From: Desulfobacteraceae bacterium | GTDB taxonomy: Bacteria > Desulfobacterota > Desulfobacteria > Desulfobacterales > SURF-7 | DNA length: 64,000 bases | Direction: 5' to 3' | Assembly (NCBI GenBank): GCA_003599865.1 | Contig: QZKS01000087.1 | Location: forward strand, 1 to 64,000 | In this document: piece after piece, positions 30,943 through 39,603 of the stretch | Numbering within the stretch: the stretch's first letter is position 1 | How the letters are laid out: every line of letters starts with the position of its first letter | The notes under the pieces: model-generated | What the model was told of the DNA's origin: nothing | Databases searched by the model: none | Seen by the model: only the letters and a program-made list of their open reading frames with translations | Made by a program: the position numbers and the translations under genes

Positions 30943-31854
30943 ATGAAAAAATTGAGAATTGTTACTCGTCCTGATTTCGACGGTATTGTCTGTGCGGTAA
31001 TTTTATCAGAGGCTCTGGATATTACGGAGCCGATACTGTGGATAGAGCCGAATGAGTTGCAGAAAAACAAAGTGGATATACAACAATATGATATTATAGC
31101 CAATCTTCCTTTTCATCCCAATTGTTACCAGTGGTTTGATCATCACGTTTCAAATCGAATCACAGAACCCTTTGAAGGAGCGTTTGATATCGCGCCATCT
31201 GCAGCAGGCGTTGTCTATTACTATTACCAGGATAAGCTGAAAAATGAATTCAAGGATTTGATCCGGGAAACAGATCGAATCGACTCGGCAAATCTAAGCC
31301 TGGATGAGGTAGAACATCCGGAAAAATATCCATATGTGCTTCTATCCATGACCATTACCAACCAGAAAAGCACGGATGAATCATATTGGAACCTTCTGGT
31401 GGAATTGCTTCGACACAATCATATTGATCGTGTATTGGAAAATCCGGATGTCAAAAAACGCTGCCGGTTTGTTGTGGATCAGAATCGGGAATTCAAACAG
31501 CATCTTTTGAAACATACGGTTGTTCAAAAGCATGTTTCCATCACAGACTTCCGTTCCTTTGATCAGGCTCCTACCGGGAATCGTTTTCTGGTGTATTCCT
31601 TGTTTCCGGAGGCTGTAGTGAGCATGAAAATTCGATTGGACAATCAGGACAAAGAAAAGGTGATTGTCAGTGTCGGGCATAGCATTTTTAATCGAAACTG
31701 TAATGTGAATGCCGGATTGATGCTTTCCAATTTTGAAGGTGGGGGGCATCGGGGAGCAGGCGCCTGCCGGTTTCATATCAGCAAGGCAGATCTTTATATA
31801 CCGAAGATTATCGATATTCTATTGAAGAATGAAGATAACGAGCAATCTTCATGA
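30943..31854 (+). CDS. DHH/DHHA1-family phosphoesterase (exopolyphosphatase-like)
   Basis: 303 residues. DHH motifs: 'IVTRPDFDGIVCAVILSEAL' (DxDG metal site), 'NCYQWFDHHVSNR' (DHH), and the DHHA1 C-terminal 'GLMLSNFEGGGHRGAGACRF'. Family enzymes are Mn2+-dependent phosphoesterases acting on nanoRNA, cyclic dinucleotides or polyphosphate. Size and the 'GGGHRGAGA' loop agree, but the substrate is open. A perfect TGTGGATAA lies just before the start (see rejected list). A strong bidirectional terminator follows. Confidence 0.85.
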   Translation: MKKLRIVTRPDFDGIVCAVILSEALDITEPILWIEPNELQKNKVDIQQYDIIANLPFHPNCYQWFDHHVSNRITEPFEGAFDIAPSAAGVVYYYYQDKLKNEFKDLIRETDRIDSANLSLDEVEHPEKYPYVLLSMTITNQKSTDESYWNLLVELLRHNHIDRVLENPDVKKRCRFVVDQNREFKQHLLKHTVVQKHVSITDFRSFDQAPTGNRFLVYSLFPEAVVSMKIRLDNQDKEKVIVSVGHSIFNRNCNVNAGLMLSNFEGGGHRGAGACRFHISKADLYIPKIIDILLKNEDNEQSS

Positions 31855-31875
31855 AAAACGCCGGGCAGAAATAAG

Positions 31876-31910
31876 TTCCCGGGGTATTCACAAGGTAAAC
31901 ACCCCGGGAA
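31876..31910. terminator. Bidirectional terminator between DHH gene and ilvE
   Basis: TTCCCGGGGT and ACCCCGGGAA form a perfect 10-bp GC-rich stem with a 15-base loop, in the 65-base convergent gap. It lies 21 bases past the DHH stop and 9 bases past the ilvE stop, so it can serve both genes. Confidence 0.85.
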
Positions 31911-31919
31911 CAATCGATT

Positions 31920-32993
31920 TTAAACCGTTATTTTTTCAATCCATCCTTTCGGTGCATCCACTTTTCCGTACTGGATATCGGTCAGATCTTTAAAAAAGCG
32001 GTTGGCAATCGGACCGACTTTTCCGTCACCGATTTCAATTACCTTTTTATCATACTTGATCAGGCCTACCGGAGAAATAACAGCCGCTGTTCCGGAGCCG
32101 AAAGCCTCCTGCAGGGTACCGGCGGCATGGGCGTCAAACAGCTCCTCGATGCTGATTCTGCGTTCATTAACCGGCATGTTCTGTTTTTTGGCCATGGCGA
32201 TGACCGAGTCGCGTGTAATTCCGGATAAAATACTTCCATTGAGTGCCGGTGTAACGAGTTCGTTGCCGATGACAAAAAAGATGTTCATGGAACCGACTTC
32301 TTCAATATATTTCAATTCGACACCGTCCAGCCAAAGTACCTGTGTATATCCGTTTTTATGAGCTTCTTCTCCGGCAAAAAGGCTTGCGGCATAGTTGCCG
32401 GCGGTTTTTACAAACCCGACACCACCTCTTACAGCCCGAACATGATCTTTTGTCACCCAGATTTTAACCGGATTAAAACCTTCTGCATAATAGGCGCCTA
32501 CCGGAGATAAAATAATGAAAAAGCGATAGGTGTGAGAGGCTCTTACTCCCAGAAAGGGATCCGTGGCGATGATGGTCGGACGGATATAAAGAGATGTTCC
32601 CAGTGCTTTCGGAACCCAGTCTTTTTCAAGTCGGATCAATTGTTTCAAGCCTTCGAGAGCGAGTTCCTCGTCAAACTCGGGAATACACATGGTTCTGGCG
32701 GAAAGATTGAGACGTTTAAAATTATCCCGAGGTCGGAACAGCTGAATCTGGTTTTCAGGTGTTCGAAACGCCTTGAGGCCTTCAAAAATGGCCTGTCCAT
32801 AATGGAGAACCATGGTCGATGGTTCCATATGGATCGGCTGGTAGGGCTCAATGCGGGGATTGTGCCATCCTTTATCCGGATTGTAGTCCATGTTGAACAT
32901 GTGGTCTGTAAATACGGTTCCAAATCCAAGCTCCGTGTCTTTCGGGCGCGCTTTCAGGCGATCTGTTTTTGTTATTGAAAGGTTCACAATCAT
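31920..32993 (-). CDS. ilvE: Branched-chain amino acid aminotransferase
   Basis: 357 residues, the longer class of IlvE (fold type IV PLP enzyme). 'STMVLHYGQAIFEGLKAFRT' and 'LYIRPTIIATDPFLGV' are family motifs; the PLP lysine is in 'GGVGFVKTAGNYAASLFAGE'. 'GITRDSVIAMAKK' and 'EAFGSGTAAVISPVG' bind the cofactor phosphate. It interconverts Leu/Ile/Val and their keto acids. The Shine-Dalgarno GGGAG lies too close to the track ATG but ideally before a GTG two codons on (32987), which may be the real start. Confidence 0.95.
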   Translation of the reverse strand: MIVNLSITKTDRLKARPKDTELGFGTVFTDHMFNMDYNPDKGWHNPRIEPYQPIHMEPSTMVLHYGQAIFEGLKAFRTPENQIQLFRPRDNFKRLNLSARTMCIPEFDEELALEGLKQLIRLEKDWVPKALGTSLYIRPTIIATDPFLGVRASHTYRFFIILSPVGAYYAEGFNPVKIWVTKDHVRAVRGGVGFVKTAGNYAASLFAGEEAHKNGYTQVLWLDGVELKYIEEVGSMNIFFVIGNELVTPALNGSILSGITRDSVIAMAKKQNMPVNERRISIEELFDAHAAGTLQEAFGSGTAAVISPVGLIKYDKKVIEIGDGKVGPIANRFFKDLTDIQYGKVDAPKGWIEKITV

Positions 32994-33049
32994 TCTCCCT
33001 GTTTATAGTAGCATCTATTGTCTGTATGTAAATCAAATCATAGGATCCG

Positions 33050-33487
33050 TCAAGGATGGAACATTCTCCAGAGCATCAGCCCGGTCTGGTGATCATGTTC
33101 ACGATCAAGCGGTTTTCCGGAAAACGTCTGAATATGAATTTCACCTGCAAAAATAATAGTTTCAGAAAAAACATGACCGCCAACAGCATTTCCTTTTTCA
33201 TCTGTGAGTACGGCATGTGCATGAACAAAGGGTTTGCCGTCTTTTCGGGAGATATTGCCGGAACAGGAGGCAATTTCAAGCCGGCAATCAGCTTTAGAGG
33301 TCACATATACCATCTGCTTTTGATCATAATACCCGAGTGTGACGGATGAAACAGCACCTATCAGGGAAAACCAGCCCATCTCAATATGGGTTTTCAGACA
33401 AAAATCTTCAATGGACGCGATCATATCTCTGTTGTGAGGAAGGCGTCCGATGTAATGCTTTTCCGGTCTGACTTCAGTGCAGATCAT
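33050..33487 (-). CDS. PPC/DUF296-domain protein
   Basis: About 145 residues from ATG 33487. The PPC (plant and prokaryote conserved) fold is recognised from 'IGRLPHNRDMIASIEDFCLK', 'GWFSLIGAVSSVTLGYYDQK', 'EIASCSGNISRKDGKPFVHA' and 'GNAVGGHVFSETIIFAGEIH'. 'GKPFVHAHAVLTDEKG' contains the conserved His residues of the family. In plants the domain occurs with AT-hooks; bacterial single-domain versions have no settled function and may bind metal or nucleic acid. The track start at 33595 adds a basic segment with no support. Confidence 0.8.
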   Translation of the reverse strand: MICTEVRPEKHYIGRLPHNRDMIASIEDFCLKTHIEMGWFSLIGAVSSVTLGYYDQKQMVYVTSKADCRLEIASCSGNISRKDGKPFVHAHAVLTDEKGNAVGGHVFSETIIFAGEIHIQTFSGKPLDREHDHQTGLMLWRMFHP

Positions 33488-33849
33488 CTGTAATGAAATC
33501 CTCTTGACGATGGTTATGATATCTCTTACCTTTGCCGATAGGTGAAAATATAAATATTTGTATGTGAAATCAAGAAATTTATTGCGCCGTTGCATTGGCT
33601 TTTGAATTGTGTTTCAGCAAAGATCCGACCAAGATGTTTGACATTCGGATGATCCACGTATATGAATGACGATTTCTTCCGGTTCGGAAGCAATCATTTT
33701 CGAAAAAAGCTTTTACGTTGAAAAAACGGTCCCTATTTCAATAATTTTCCATTCAATGTAAAAACAGTGTGATGGATGAGAACGCACTTGAAATTCCGGG
33801 TGAGATATCGGAGGTTCATGTATGCTTGGAAAAAAAGGAGAGATTACAT

Positions 33850-34653
33850 ATGGAATTTCCAGAAAACAAGGCCGGCATTCAGCCTGTAAGATTCGGACCA
33901 GAGAGCGGATTCAAATTTAAATGTCATAAAGAGGTACGTTGTTTCACCAAATGTTGTCGGGGAATCAACATTATTTTAACACCATATGATATTGTTCAAC
34001 TTAAAAATCGTCTGGGGATATCTTCCGGCGAGTTTTTGGCAATATATACCGTACCGCAGTTGCTGGAGAAAACCGATCTTCCGGTTGTCACATTGAAGCT
34101 TCTGGATGATGAACAGCAGTCATGTCCGTTTGTAAGGGATGATGGATGCCTGGTTTATGAAAATCGACCCACAACCTGCCGCTATTATCCTTTGGGGGTG
34201 GCATCTTTAAGCCATAAGGAAGACGCAGATGGGGAGGGTTTTTATTTTTTTGTGGATGAACCGCACTGTCTGGGATTTGAAGAAGATAAGGAATGGACGG
34301 TAAAAGAGTGGAGAAAGGATCAGGGGGTTGATATCCAGGATGAGATCAATGCCGGATGGACGGACCTGATCGTAAGAAAGCGATCCTTTCCTGCCAATGT
34401 TCAATTAACGGAAAAAACCAAAAAAATGTTTTTCACTACCTGCTATGATATTGACCAGTTCAAGGAGTTTGTATTTGAAAGCTCGTTCCTGAAACTGTAT
34501 CAGGTTGATGACAAAACCATTCAGGCGATCCGGAATGATGAAGTCGCTCTTCTTGATTTCGGGTTTCGCTGGATGAAGTGGGTTTTGTACAAGATTGGTG
34601 ATTTTACAATCAATTCAGAGGTTGCACAGAAACGACAGGAAAGAAAAAAATGA
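33850..34653 (+). CDS. YkgJ-family cysteine-cluster protein (second copy)
   Basis: About 267 residues. Cysteines 'FKCHKEVRCFTKCCRGINII' near the start, then 'SCPFVRDDGCLVYENRPTTC' and 'RYYPLGVASLSH' fit the YkgJ metal-binding pattern, with a longer C-terminal helical region than the first copy. ATG 33850 is chosen because AAGGAGAGATTACAT precedes it; the track's start at 33769 adds 27 residues with no Shine-Dalgarno. Only weakly similar to the YkgJ protein at 2869-3555, so not a recent duplicate. Convergent with the DapA-like gene across a hairpin. Confidence 0.83.
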   Translation: MEFPENKAGIQPVRFGPESGFKFKCHKEVRCFTKCCRGINIILTPYDIVQLKNRLGISSGEFLAIYTVPQLLEKTDLPVVTLKLLDDEQQSCPFVRDDGCLVYENRPTTCRYYPLGVASLSHKEDADGEGFYFFVDEPHCLGFEEDKEWTVKEWRKDQGVDIQDEINAGWTDLIVRKRSFPANVQLTEKTKKMFFTTCYDIDQFKEFVFESSFLKLYQVDDKTIQAIRNDEVALLDFGFRWMKWVLYKIGDFTINSEVAQKRQERKK

Positions 34654-34665
34654 AAATATGGCCCT

Positions 34666-34730
34666 GCCTGTCGGTCGGTTTTCCCGGATTGAAAAAAAGA
34701 AAGTATATTCGGGTTAACCGACGCACAGGC
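34666..34730. terminator. Bidirectional terminator between ykgJ copy and dapA-like gene
   Basis: GCCTGTCGGTCGGTT and AACCGACGCACAGGC pair over 13 of 15 positions, with a 35-base loop. It is placed 12 bases past the plus-strand stop and 34 bases past the minus-strand stop. Confidence 0.65.
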
Positions 34731-34764
34731 CGGATTGATATGGGTTTTTGCTAAAAAGCAGCGA

Positions 34765-35802
34765 TCAATATTCGGTATAATATAGCCCTTTCAGATACCG
34801 GTCTGAATTCAGTCTTTCATGAATATCAATATGGAAAGCTTCTGCAGCCGGTTCAAAAATTTCAGGATTTTCCGCCTGCACTTTCCGGGCAGCCCGGACA
34901 ACCGTCTCAATTCCATTTTTTGTCATTCTTCCTAATGGTTGTCGGCACCTTCCGGAAGGCATGCCAAGAATCGACATCAGGGTTTTTGTGGCAAGGGGGT
35001 TTCTGGCCCGGCATTCCACATTTCCCCTGATGGTGGATTCCATCGTTTTCACGGTTACCAGTTCAAAAAGAGGTTTAAGGGCTTTCTGTAATTTTGTTGC
35101 CGGCCCAATTTCCCCTGCGGACAGATAACGAACCATTTCTGAGATCGCTTTGGGAGCGATATTGGAAATAACGGAAATGACACCGGTGCATTGAATCTCC
35201 GGATCGGTCATCATGGTAAACGTCAGCCCGTCATCACCGGAAATAATGGTAAAATCAGGTCCGCAGTATTTCCTGGTTTGTTTCATATTTTCCAGATTGC
35301 CGGTCGCCTCTTTTACAGCACGAACATTTTTACAGGTTTCCGTTAAGATTGCCAGATCTTCCGGGAGCAGTTGTGTTCCGGTTCGGCCGGGAATGATATA
35401 GGGAATAATATCCAGTGATGGAAAGGCTCCGGCAACCGGCTCAATGTATTCTTTTCGGATCTCAAGGGAGCTTGGACCATTATAATATGGATCTACCAGC
35501 AGGACGGCATCTACACCTGCATGGAGTGCATGCTTTGTAGCGGTAAGTGCCTCGGCTGTATTATTGCTTCCGGTTCCGGCAATGCATATACAATTATTTT
35601 TTGTTTTTTCAGCAACTTTTTCAATAACCTTGTTGTGTTCATCCCAAACGAGTGTCGGGCTTTCACCGGTCGTTCCCACAGCCAGAATTCCTGAAATTCC
35701 ATTCATAATCTGGAAGCTCACAAGTTGTTCCAGGCCGTGATAGTCGACTTCGTTGTTTTCCGTAAATGGCGTTATCAGCGCCGTAAATGAACCTGCTATC
35801 AT
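34765..35802 (-). CDS. Dihydrodipicolinate synthase-family aldolase (DapA-like) with C-terminal extension
   Basis: 345 residues, about 50 longer than typical DapA. The class I aldolase barrel is clear: 'ITPFTENNEVDYHGLEQLVS', 'GILAVGTTGESPTLVWDEHN', 'VDPYYNGPSSLEI' (Tyr) and the Schiff-base Lys in 'VRAVKEATGNLENM'. The usual 'YNVPGRT' is here 'YIIPGRTGTQ'. The extra C-terminal region ('PEIFEPAAEAFHIDIHERLN') is not part of standard DapA. It could be the lysine-pathway enzyme or a related pyruvate-dependent aldolase. AGGAGG precedes the ATG. Confidence 0.83.
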   Translation of the reverse strand: MIAGSFTALITPFTENNEVDYHGLEQLVSFQIMNGISGILAVGTTGESPTLVWDEHNKVIEKVAEKTKNNCICIAGTGSNNTAEALTATKHALHAGVDAVLLVDPYYNGPSSLEIRKEYIEPVAGAFPSLDIIPYIIPGRTGTQLLPEDLAILTETCKNVRAVKEATGNLENMKQTRKYCGPDFTIISGDDGLTFTMMTDPEIQCTGVISVISNIAPKAISEMVRYLSAGEIGPATKLQKALKPLFELVTVKTMESTIRGNVECRARNPLATKTLMSILGMPSGRCRQPLGRMTKNGIETVVRAARKVQAENPEIFEPAAEAFHIDIHERLNSDRYLKGLYYTEY

Positions 35803-36169
35803 TCCGTCCTCCTAAATGATTCGAAGAAAAACCGAATAAATGGTTATAAAACACAAACCGCTTGAGATTTTATAAAAAATTCTACATGATCGTTCTATCT
35901 TATTCCGGCAGTTGTGAGATCTGTTTTTGCTTGACAATAAGACTTGCTCATATTAACCAGCATCGGTTATTGATTAACCCAGATAAATAGTATCAAATGA
36001 ATGGAATGTAAACACAAATATCTAAATTTAATGAAACCGTAAAGAGTTATTGCCCGGTCAGCTTGCACCTCGCTCCATTCCCTGTCTTTTCAGGAATGAT
36101 ATCAGATCGAATGATCAACTTTTTACATATACATCAAGATCGCCTATTGATTTTGTTGAGGAAATAACG
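35803..36169. other. Divergent intergenic region between dapA-like and TPR genes
   Basis: 367 bases with no credible gene. It should carry promoters for both flanking genes. A TTGACA at 35931-35936 is followed by TATTAA only 14 bases later, too short for a confident sigma70 promoter. No repeat or hairpin stands out. Confidence 0.5.
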
Positions 36170-36790
36170 ATGGAAAAATCGAGAAATGCCGAAGAATTCA
36201 TTGCCAGGCAGCGAGCTGCGATTGCCGCCAATCCGGAATGTGGAACATCCCACTACAATCTGGCTGTAGCTCTTCTGGGTCAGCAAAAGTATGATGAAGC
36301 GGAAAACGAGTTGATTGAGGCAATCAATTGCAGCCCGACCCTTGCCGAAGCCTATGTGCAACTGGGGGGCATATGCCTGCATCGCGGAGATCTGGAAGGG
36401 TGCCTGAATTATAATAAACAGGCTGTCAAGTCAAGGGCGGTATTTGCCGAAGGGTGGGGGAATATCGGTTTTGTCGAACTCCAGAAGGGGAACCTTGAGG
36501 AGGCGATTCGGGCCCTGAAAAAGGCGATTATCTATAATAGCCGATTTATTCAGGCTTATACCACTCTTGCCAATGCGTATCTGATGTCCGGTTTGATAGC
36601 GGAAAGTATTGAAACAAATCTGAAAGTAATTGAGATTGAACCGGATTTTCCGATTGCGCATAACAATCTGGCAATCTGTTATCTGGAACAGGGAAATCAT
36701 GAAAAGGCCATAGAGCACTGTGACCGGGCAATCGAGCTTGGATACCAGGTTAATCCGGAAATCCTGAAGGAAATTAACAGTCATCGGTAA
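36170..36790 (+). CDS. TPR-repeat protein upstream of dsrAB
   Basis: 206 residues made almost wholly of about five tetratricopeptide repeats ('HYNLAVALLGQQKYDEAENE', 'EGWGNIGFVELQKGNLEEAI', 'AHNNLAICYLEQGNHEKAIE'). No signal peptide, so cytoplasmic; TPRs mediate protein-protein contacts. GAGGAAATAACG precedes ATG 36170; the track's longer start is unsupported. It is one base from the next gene and about 1.5 kb before dsrA on the same strand, so a role in Dsr assembly or expression is possible but inferred. Confidence 0.85.
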   Translation: MEKSRNAEEFIARQRAAIAANPECGTSHYNLAVALLGQQKYDEAENELIEAINCSPTLAEAYVQLGGICLHRGDLEGCLNYNKQAVKSRAVFAEGWGNIGFVELQKGNLEEAIRALKKAIIYNSRFIQAYTTLANAYLMSGLIAESIETNLKVIEIEPDFPIAHNNLAICYLEQGNHEKAIEHCDRAIELGYQVNPEILKEINSHR

Positions 36791-36791
36791 T

Positions 36792-37955
36792 TTGCACGTC
36801 ACCACTCCCGGGTTTAATTTTTTTTTATATGATCGGAGCCAACCGGTTTCAGAGGACAGTCCGGTCTGGAACCGGAAGTTGCCGTCAGGCTGGAATTATC
36901 GGGTTGAAGACACCGATTTTTCCGTTTCTTATGGTGATTATTTTACAGCGGTACAATCATTTCTGGAAGAAAATAATCACCAAATTCTTAGAGAGGCGGT
37001 TTCCCTTCAATCCCGTAAAAACATCTCACCGGATCAGCCTCTATCAAAAAATGTTTACCTGGAAAAGCATGGTGCGCTTTATCATCCTTCACGAATCGAG
37101 CTGATTTTTCGGGAGGAGACAATCCAATTTGTCCTGAATGTTGCCGTATCTGCATCCGGACGAAAAATCATTGATCAGGAATATGCGGCCCTGACAAGAC
37201 TCTGCAAAGATTTGCATTGTCCTTACATACCGGCGGTATATGGAAAGGGATCGGGAAGAGCCGGCCAGGGGTCATATCCCATGTTTTTGGGCCAATGGCT
37301 TGAGGGTTTTCATGAGTTTCATCTTTCCGAAACATCCCCGGGAAAAAGAGAGATTGTCGTGTGGGATATGGTGAGTGGAAACCGGTATCTTTCCGACAAG
37401 CAGGCAAAACAACTGTATCGCAAGGCAGCATTTATCCTGACAAGCTGCTACCATCCCATAACATTTGAACACATTTTTCCCTGGCATCATGCCGCCGGGG
37501 ATTTTGTCGTAGGGTTGCAGGATAATTTGTTGGATCTTCGCTTGATAACGGTTCGTGGTTATTCATCTTTGCGTGCGGATAATGTGGATATAAATCTGCA
37601 ATCCATTCTGGAAACCATGCTGGTGTTTTTTCTGACTTTGTCTATCCGGATGCGGATAGACCGGCTGGATGGTGTTAAAGAGCTTGCATGGGCGGATGAT
37701 TTTTCGGTTCAGGAAACCTTGAATGGTTTTTTTGAAGCGCTGGAAACCATGCCGGAGGAAACGACAAGGGGGATTCCTCTTGCGGAATGTTTTGAATACT
37801 ATCTGTTTTCAATGGAGGAGAAAAATCTTTTATCGGTTGCGGAGGAAATCGTCGATCATTACCACACGCAGGTAATAGAGCGAAAGATTATTCAGGAAAA
37901 TATTGAAGCCCATATTGCCTGCATAAAACAGGGCCTGATCAACAGACATCTGTAA
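36792..37955 (+). CDS. Conserved hypothetical protein upstream of dsrA
   Basis: 387 residues, no recognised domain. Start codon TTG right after the TPR stop, suggesting translational coupling. Visible features: 'GWNYRVEDTDFSVSYGDYFT', a helical C-terminal half with 'LQSILETMLVFFLTLSIRMR' (hydrophobic, perhaps membrane-associated) and His-rich 'TFEHIFPWHHAAGDFVVG'. No signal peptide or Cys cluster. Its place between a TPR gene and dsrAB suggests a sulfite-reduction accessory, but nothing in the sequence gives a function. Confidence 0.75.
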   Translation: MHVTTPGFNFFLYDRSQPVSEDSPVWNRKLPSGWNYRVEDTDFSVSYGDYFTAVQSFLEENNHQILREAVSLQSRKNISPDQPLSKNVYLEKHGALYHPSRIELIFREETIQFVLNVAVSASGRKIIDQEYAALTRLCKDLHCPYIPAVYGKGSGRAGQGSYPMFLGQWLEGFHEFHLSETSPGKREIVVWDMVSGNRYLSDKQAKQLYRKAAFILTSCYHPITFEHIFPWHHAAGDFVVGLQDNLLDLRLITVRGYSSLRADNVDINLQSILETMLVFFLTLSIRMRIDRLDGVKELAWADDFSVQETLNGFFEALETMPEETTRGIPLAECFEYYLFSMEEKNLLSVAEEIVDHYHTQVIERKIIQENIEAHIACIKQGLINRHL

Positions 37956-38080
37956 GAATTGAGATCAAAATAGCACAATATGCAATGGATTTACTTTTTA
38001 TAAATACAATATAAGGTATGTCATGTGTTTGTCATCAAGCGGAATGATCCGGATAATCCTATGAAAATAAACCTTTTTTA

Positions 38081-38109
38081 TTGACAAAAGCCGTGATTGA
38101 TTTTATATC
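38081..38109 (+). promoter_or_regulatory. Candidate sigma70 promoter for dsrABD
   Basis: TTGACA (38081-38086), a 17-base spacer and TATATC (38104-38109) lie in the 316-base gap before dsrA. That would leave a 5' leader of about 155 bases, AT-rich with no obvious riboswitch. A near-consensus -35 fits the high expression known for dsrAB. Predicted by eye only. Confidence 0.5.
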
Positions 38110-38271
38110 TCACAACTTAGTTTTATGATTTTTATTATAGAAAAGCATATATTTACTTTTTTTGGTAAATTTAGATAGTTAGTTGTTTGTGTTGCTTTGA
38201 CGATCTTGAAAAAGAGGATAGTGTATTTTTGAGTCAAGGTTGATTAAATTCTTATTTAATGGAGGTTAGAA

Positions 38272-39591
38272 ATGGCAAAGCATAAAACCCCTTTGTTGGA
38301 TCAGCTTGAATCAGGACCATGGCCGAGTTTTGTGTCCGACCTCAAGCAGGAAGCTGCAAAAAGGGCGAAAAATGAAAAGGGCCTGGAACTTCAGATTCCA
38401 AAGGATGTTGTCGAAGACCTTCTGGGTGTTCTGGAGCTTTCGTACAAGCACGGGAAAACACACTGGAAGCATGGCGGGATCGTCGGTGTATTTGGTTATG
38501 GCGGCGGTGTTATTGGAAGATATTGTGACCAGCCCACAATGTTCCCGGGTGTAGCACATTTTCATACCGTTCGCGTGGCTCAGCCGGCCGGTAAATTCTA
38601 CTCTACTGAGCACTTGAGAAAACTTTGCAACCTATGGGATTTCCGCGGAAGTGGAATCACCAATATGCATGGTTCCACCGGTGATATCATTCTGATCGGT
38701 ACCACAACCCCGCAGCTGGAAGAAATTTTCTTTGAAATGAGTCATAACATGAATCAGGATCTAGGCGGTTCCGGATCCAACCTGCGTACACCGGCTGACT
38801 GTATCGGCCAGGCCCGTTGCGAATACGCATGTTATGATACACAGGATCTTTGCCATACCCTTACCCTGGAATATCAGGATGAACTACATCGGCCGGCTTT
38901 CCCGTACAAATTTAAATTCAAGTTTGACGGATGTCCGAACTGCTGTGTAGCCTCTATCGCTCGTTCCGACATGTCCTTTATCGGAACATGGAAAGACGAT
39001 ATCCGGATTGATGCGGAAGCGGTAAAAGCATATGTCGGCGGCGAAATCAAACCCAATGGCGGCGCTCATGCCGGTCGTGACTGGGGTAAATTTGATATTC
39101 AGAAAGAAGTAGTTGCTCTTTGTCCCACCGGCTGCATGAAATACGAGAATAATAAACTCACCATCAACAACAGAGAATGCACCCGCTGCATGCATTGTAT
39201 CAATGCAATGCCACGTGCATTGAGAATTGGTAAAGAAACAGGATGCTCAATCCTGGTTGGTGCAAAAGCTCCGATTTTGGATGGTGCACAGATGGGCTCA
39301 CTCTTGGTTCCGTTTGTTGAAGTGAACAAGGATGATGGCTATCAGGCAATCAAAGATGTGGTTGAGGGAATTTGGGATTGGTGGATGGAAGAAGGCAAAA
39401 ACCGCGAGCGGCTGGGTGAATTGATCAAACGCCAGGGATTCCAGAAAATGCTTGAGGCTGTCGGAATTGATCCGGTACCACAGCATGTTAAGGAGCCTCG
39501 TTCCAATCCGTACATCTTCTGGAAAGAAGAAGAGGTTGAAGGCGGATGGACACGCGATATTGACGCATTCAGAAAAGATCATATGAGATAA
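38272..39591 (+). CDS. dsrA: Dissimilatory sulfite reductase alpha subunit
   Basis: 439 residues, standard DsrA. Siroheme/[4Fe-4S] cysteines occur in 'ADCIGQARCEYACYDTQDLC' and 'FKFDGCPNCCVASIARSDMS'. An inserted ferredoxin domain carries 'NNRECTRCMHCINAMPRALR' for a second cluster, preceded by 'LCPTGCMKYEN'. DsrA2B2 reduces sulfite in the last step of dissimilatory sulfate reduction in the cytoplasm, making the DsrC trisulfide. GGAGG precedes the ATG by seven bases. dsrB follows after 12 bases. Confidence 0.99.
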   Translation: MAKHKTPLLDQLESGPWPSFVSDLKQEAAKRAKNEKGLELQIPKDVVEDLLGVLELSYKHGKTHWKHGGIVGVFGYGGGVIGRYCDQPTMFPGVAHFHTVRVAQPAGKFYSTEHLRKLCNLWDFRGSGITNMHGSTGDIILIGTTTPQLEEIFFEMSHNMNQDLGGSGSNLRTPADCIGQARCEYACYDTQDLCHTLTLEYQDELHRPAFPYKFKFKFDGCPNCCVASIARSDMSFIGTWKDDIRIDAEAVKAYVGGEIKPNGGAHAGRDWGKFDIQKEVVALCPTGCMKYENNKLTINNRECTRCMHCINAMPRALRIGKETGCSILVGAKAPILDGAQMGSLLVPFVEVNKDDGYQAIKDVVEGIWDWWMEEGKNRERLGELIKRQGFQKMLEAVGIDPVPQHVKEPRSNPYIFWKEEEVEGGWTRDIDAFRKDHMR

Positions 39592-39603
39592 GGGGGTAAT
39601 AAA

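Noticed and set aside
35931-35956. TTGACA ... TATTAA as a promoter for the TPR gene
   Set aside because: Spacer is only 14 bases, too short for a sigma70 promoter.
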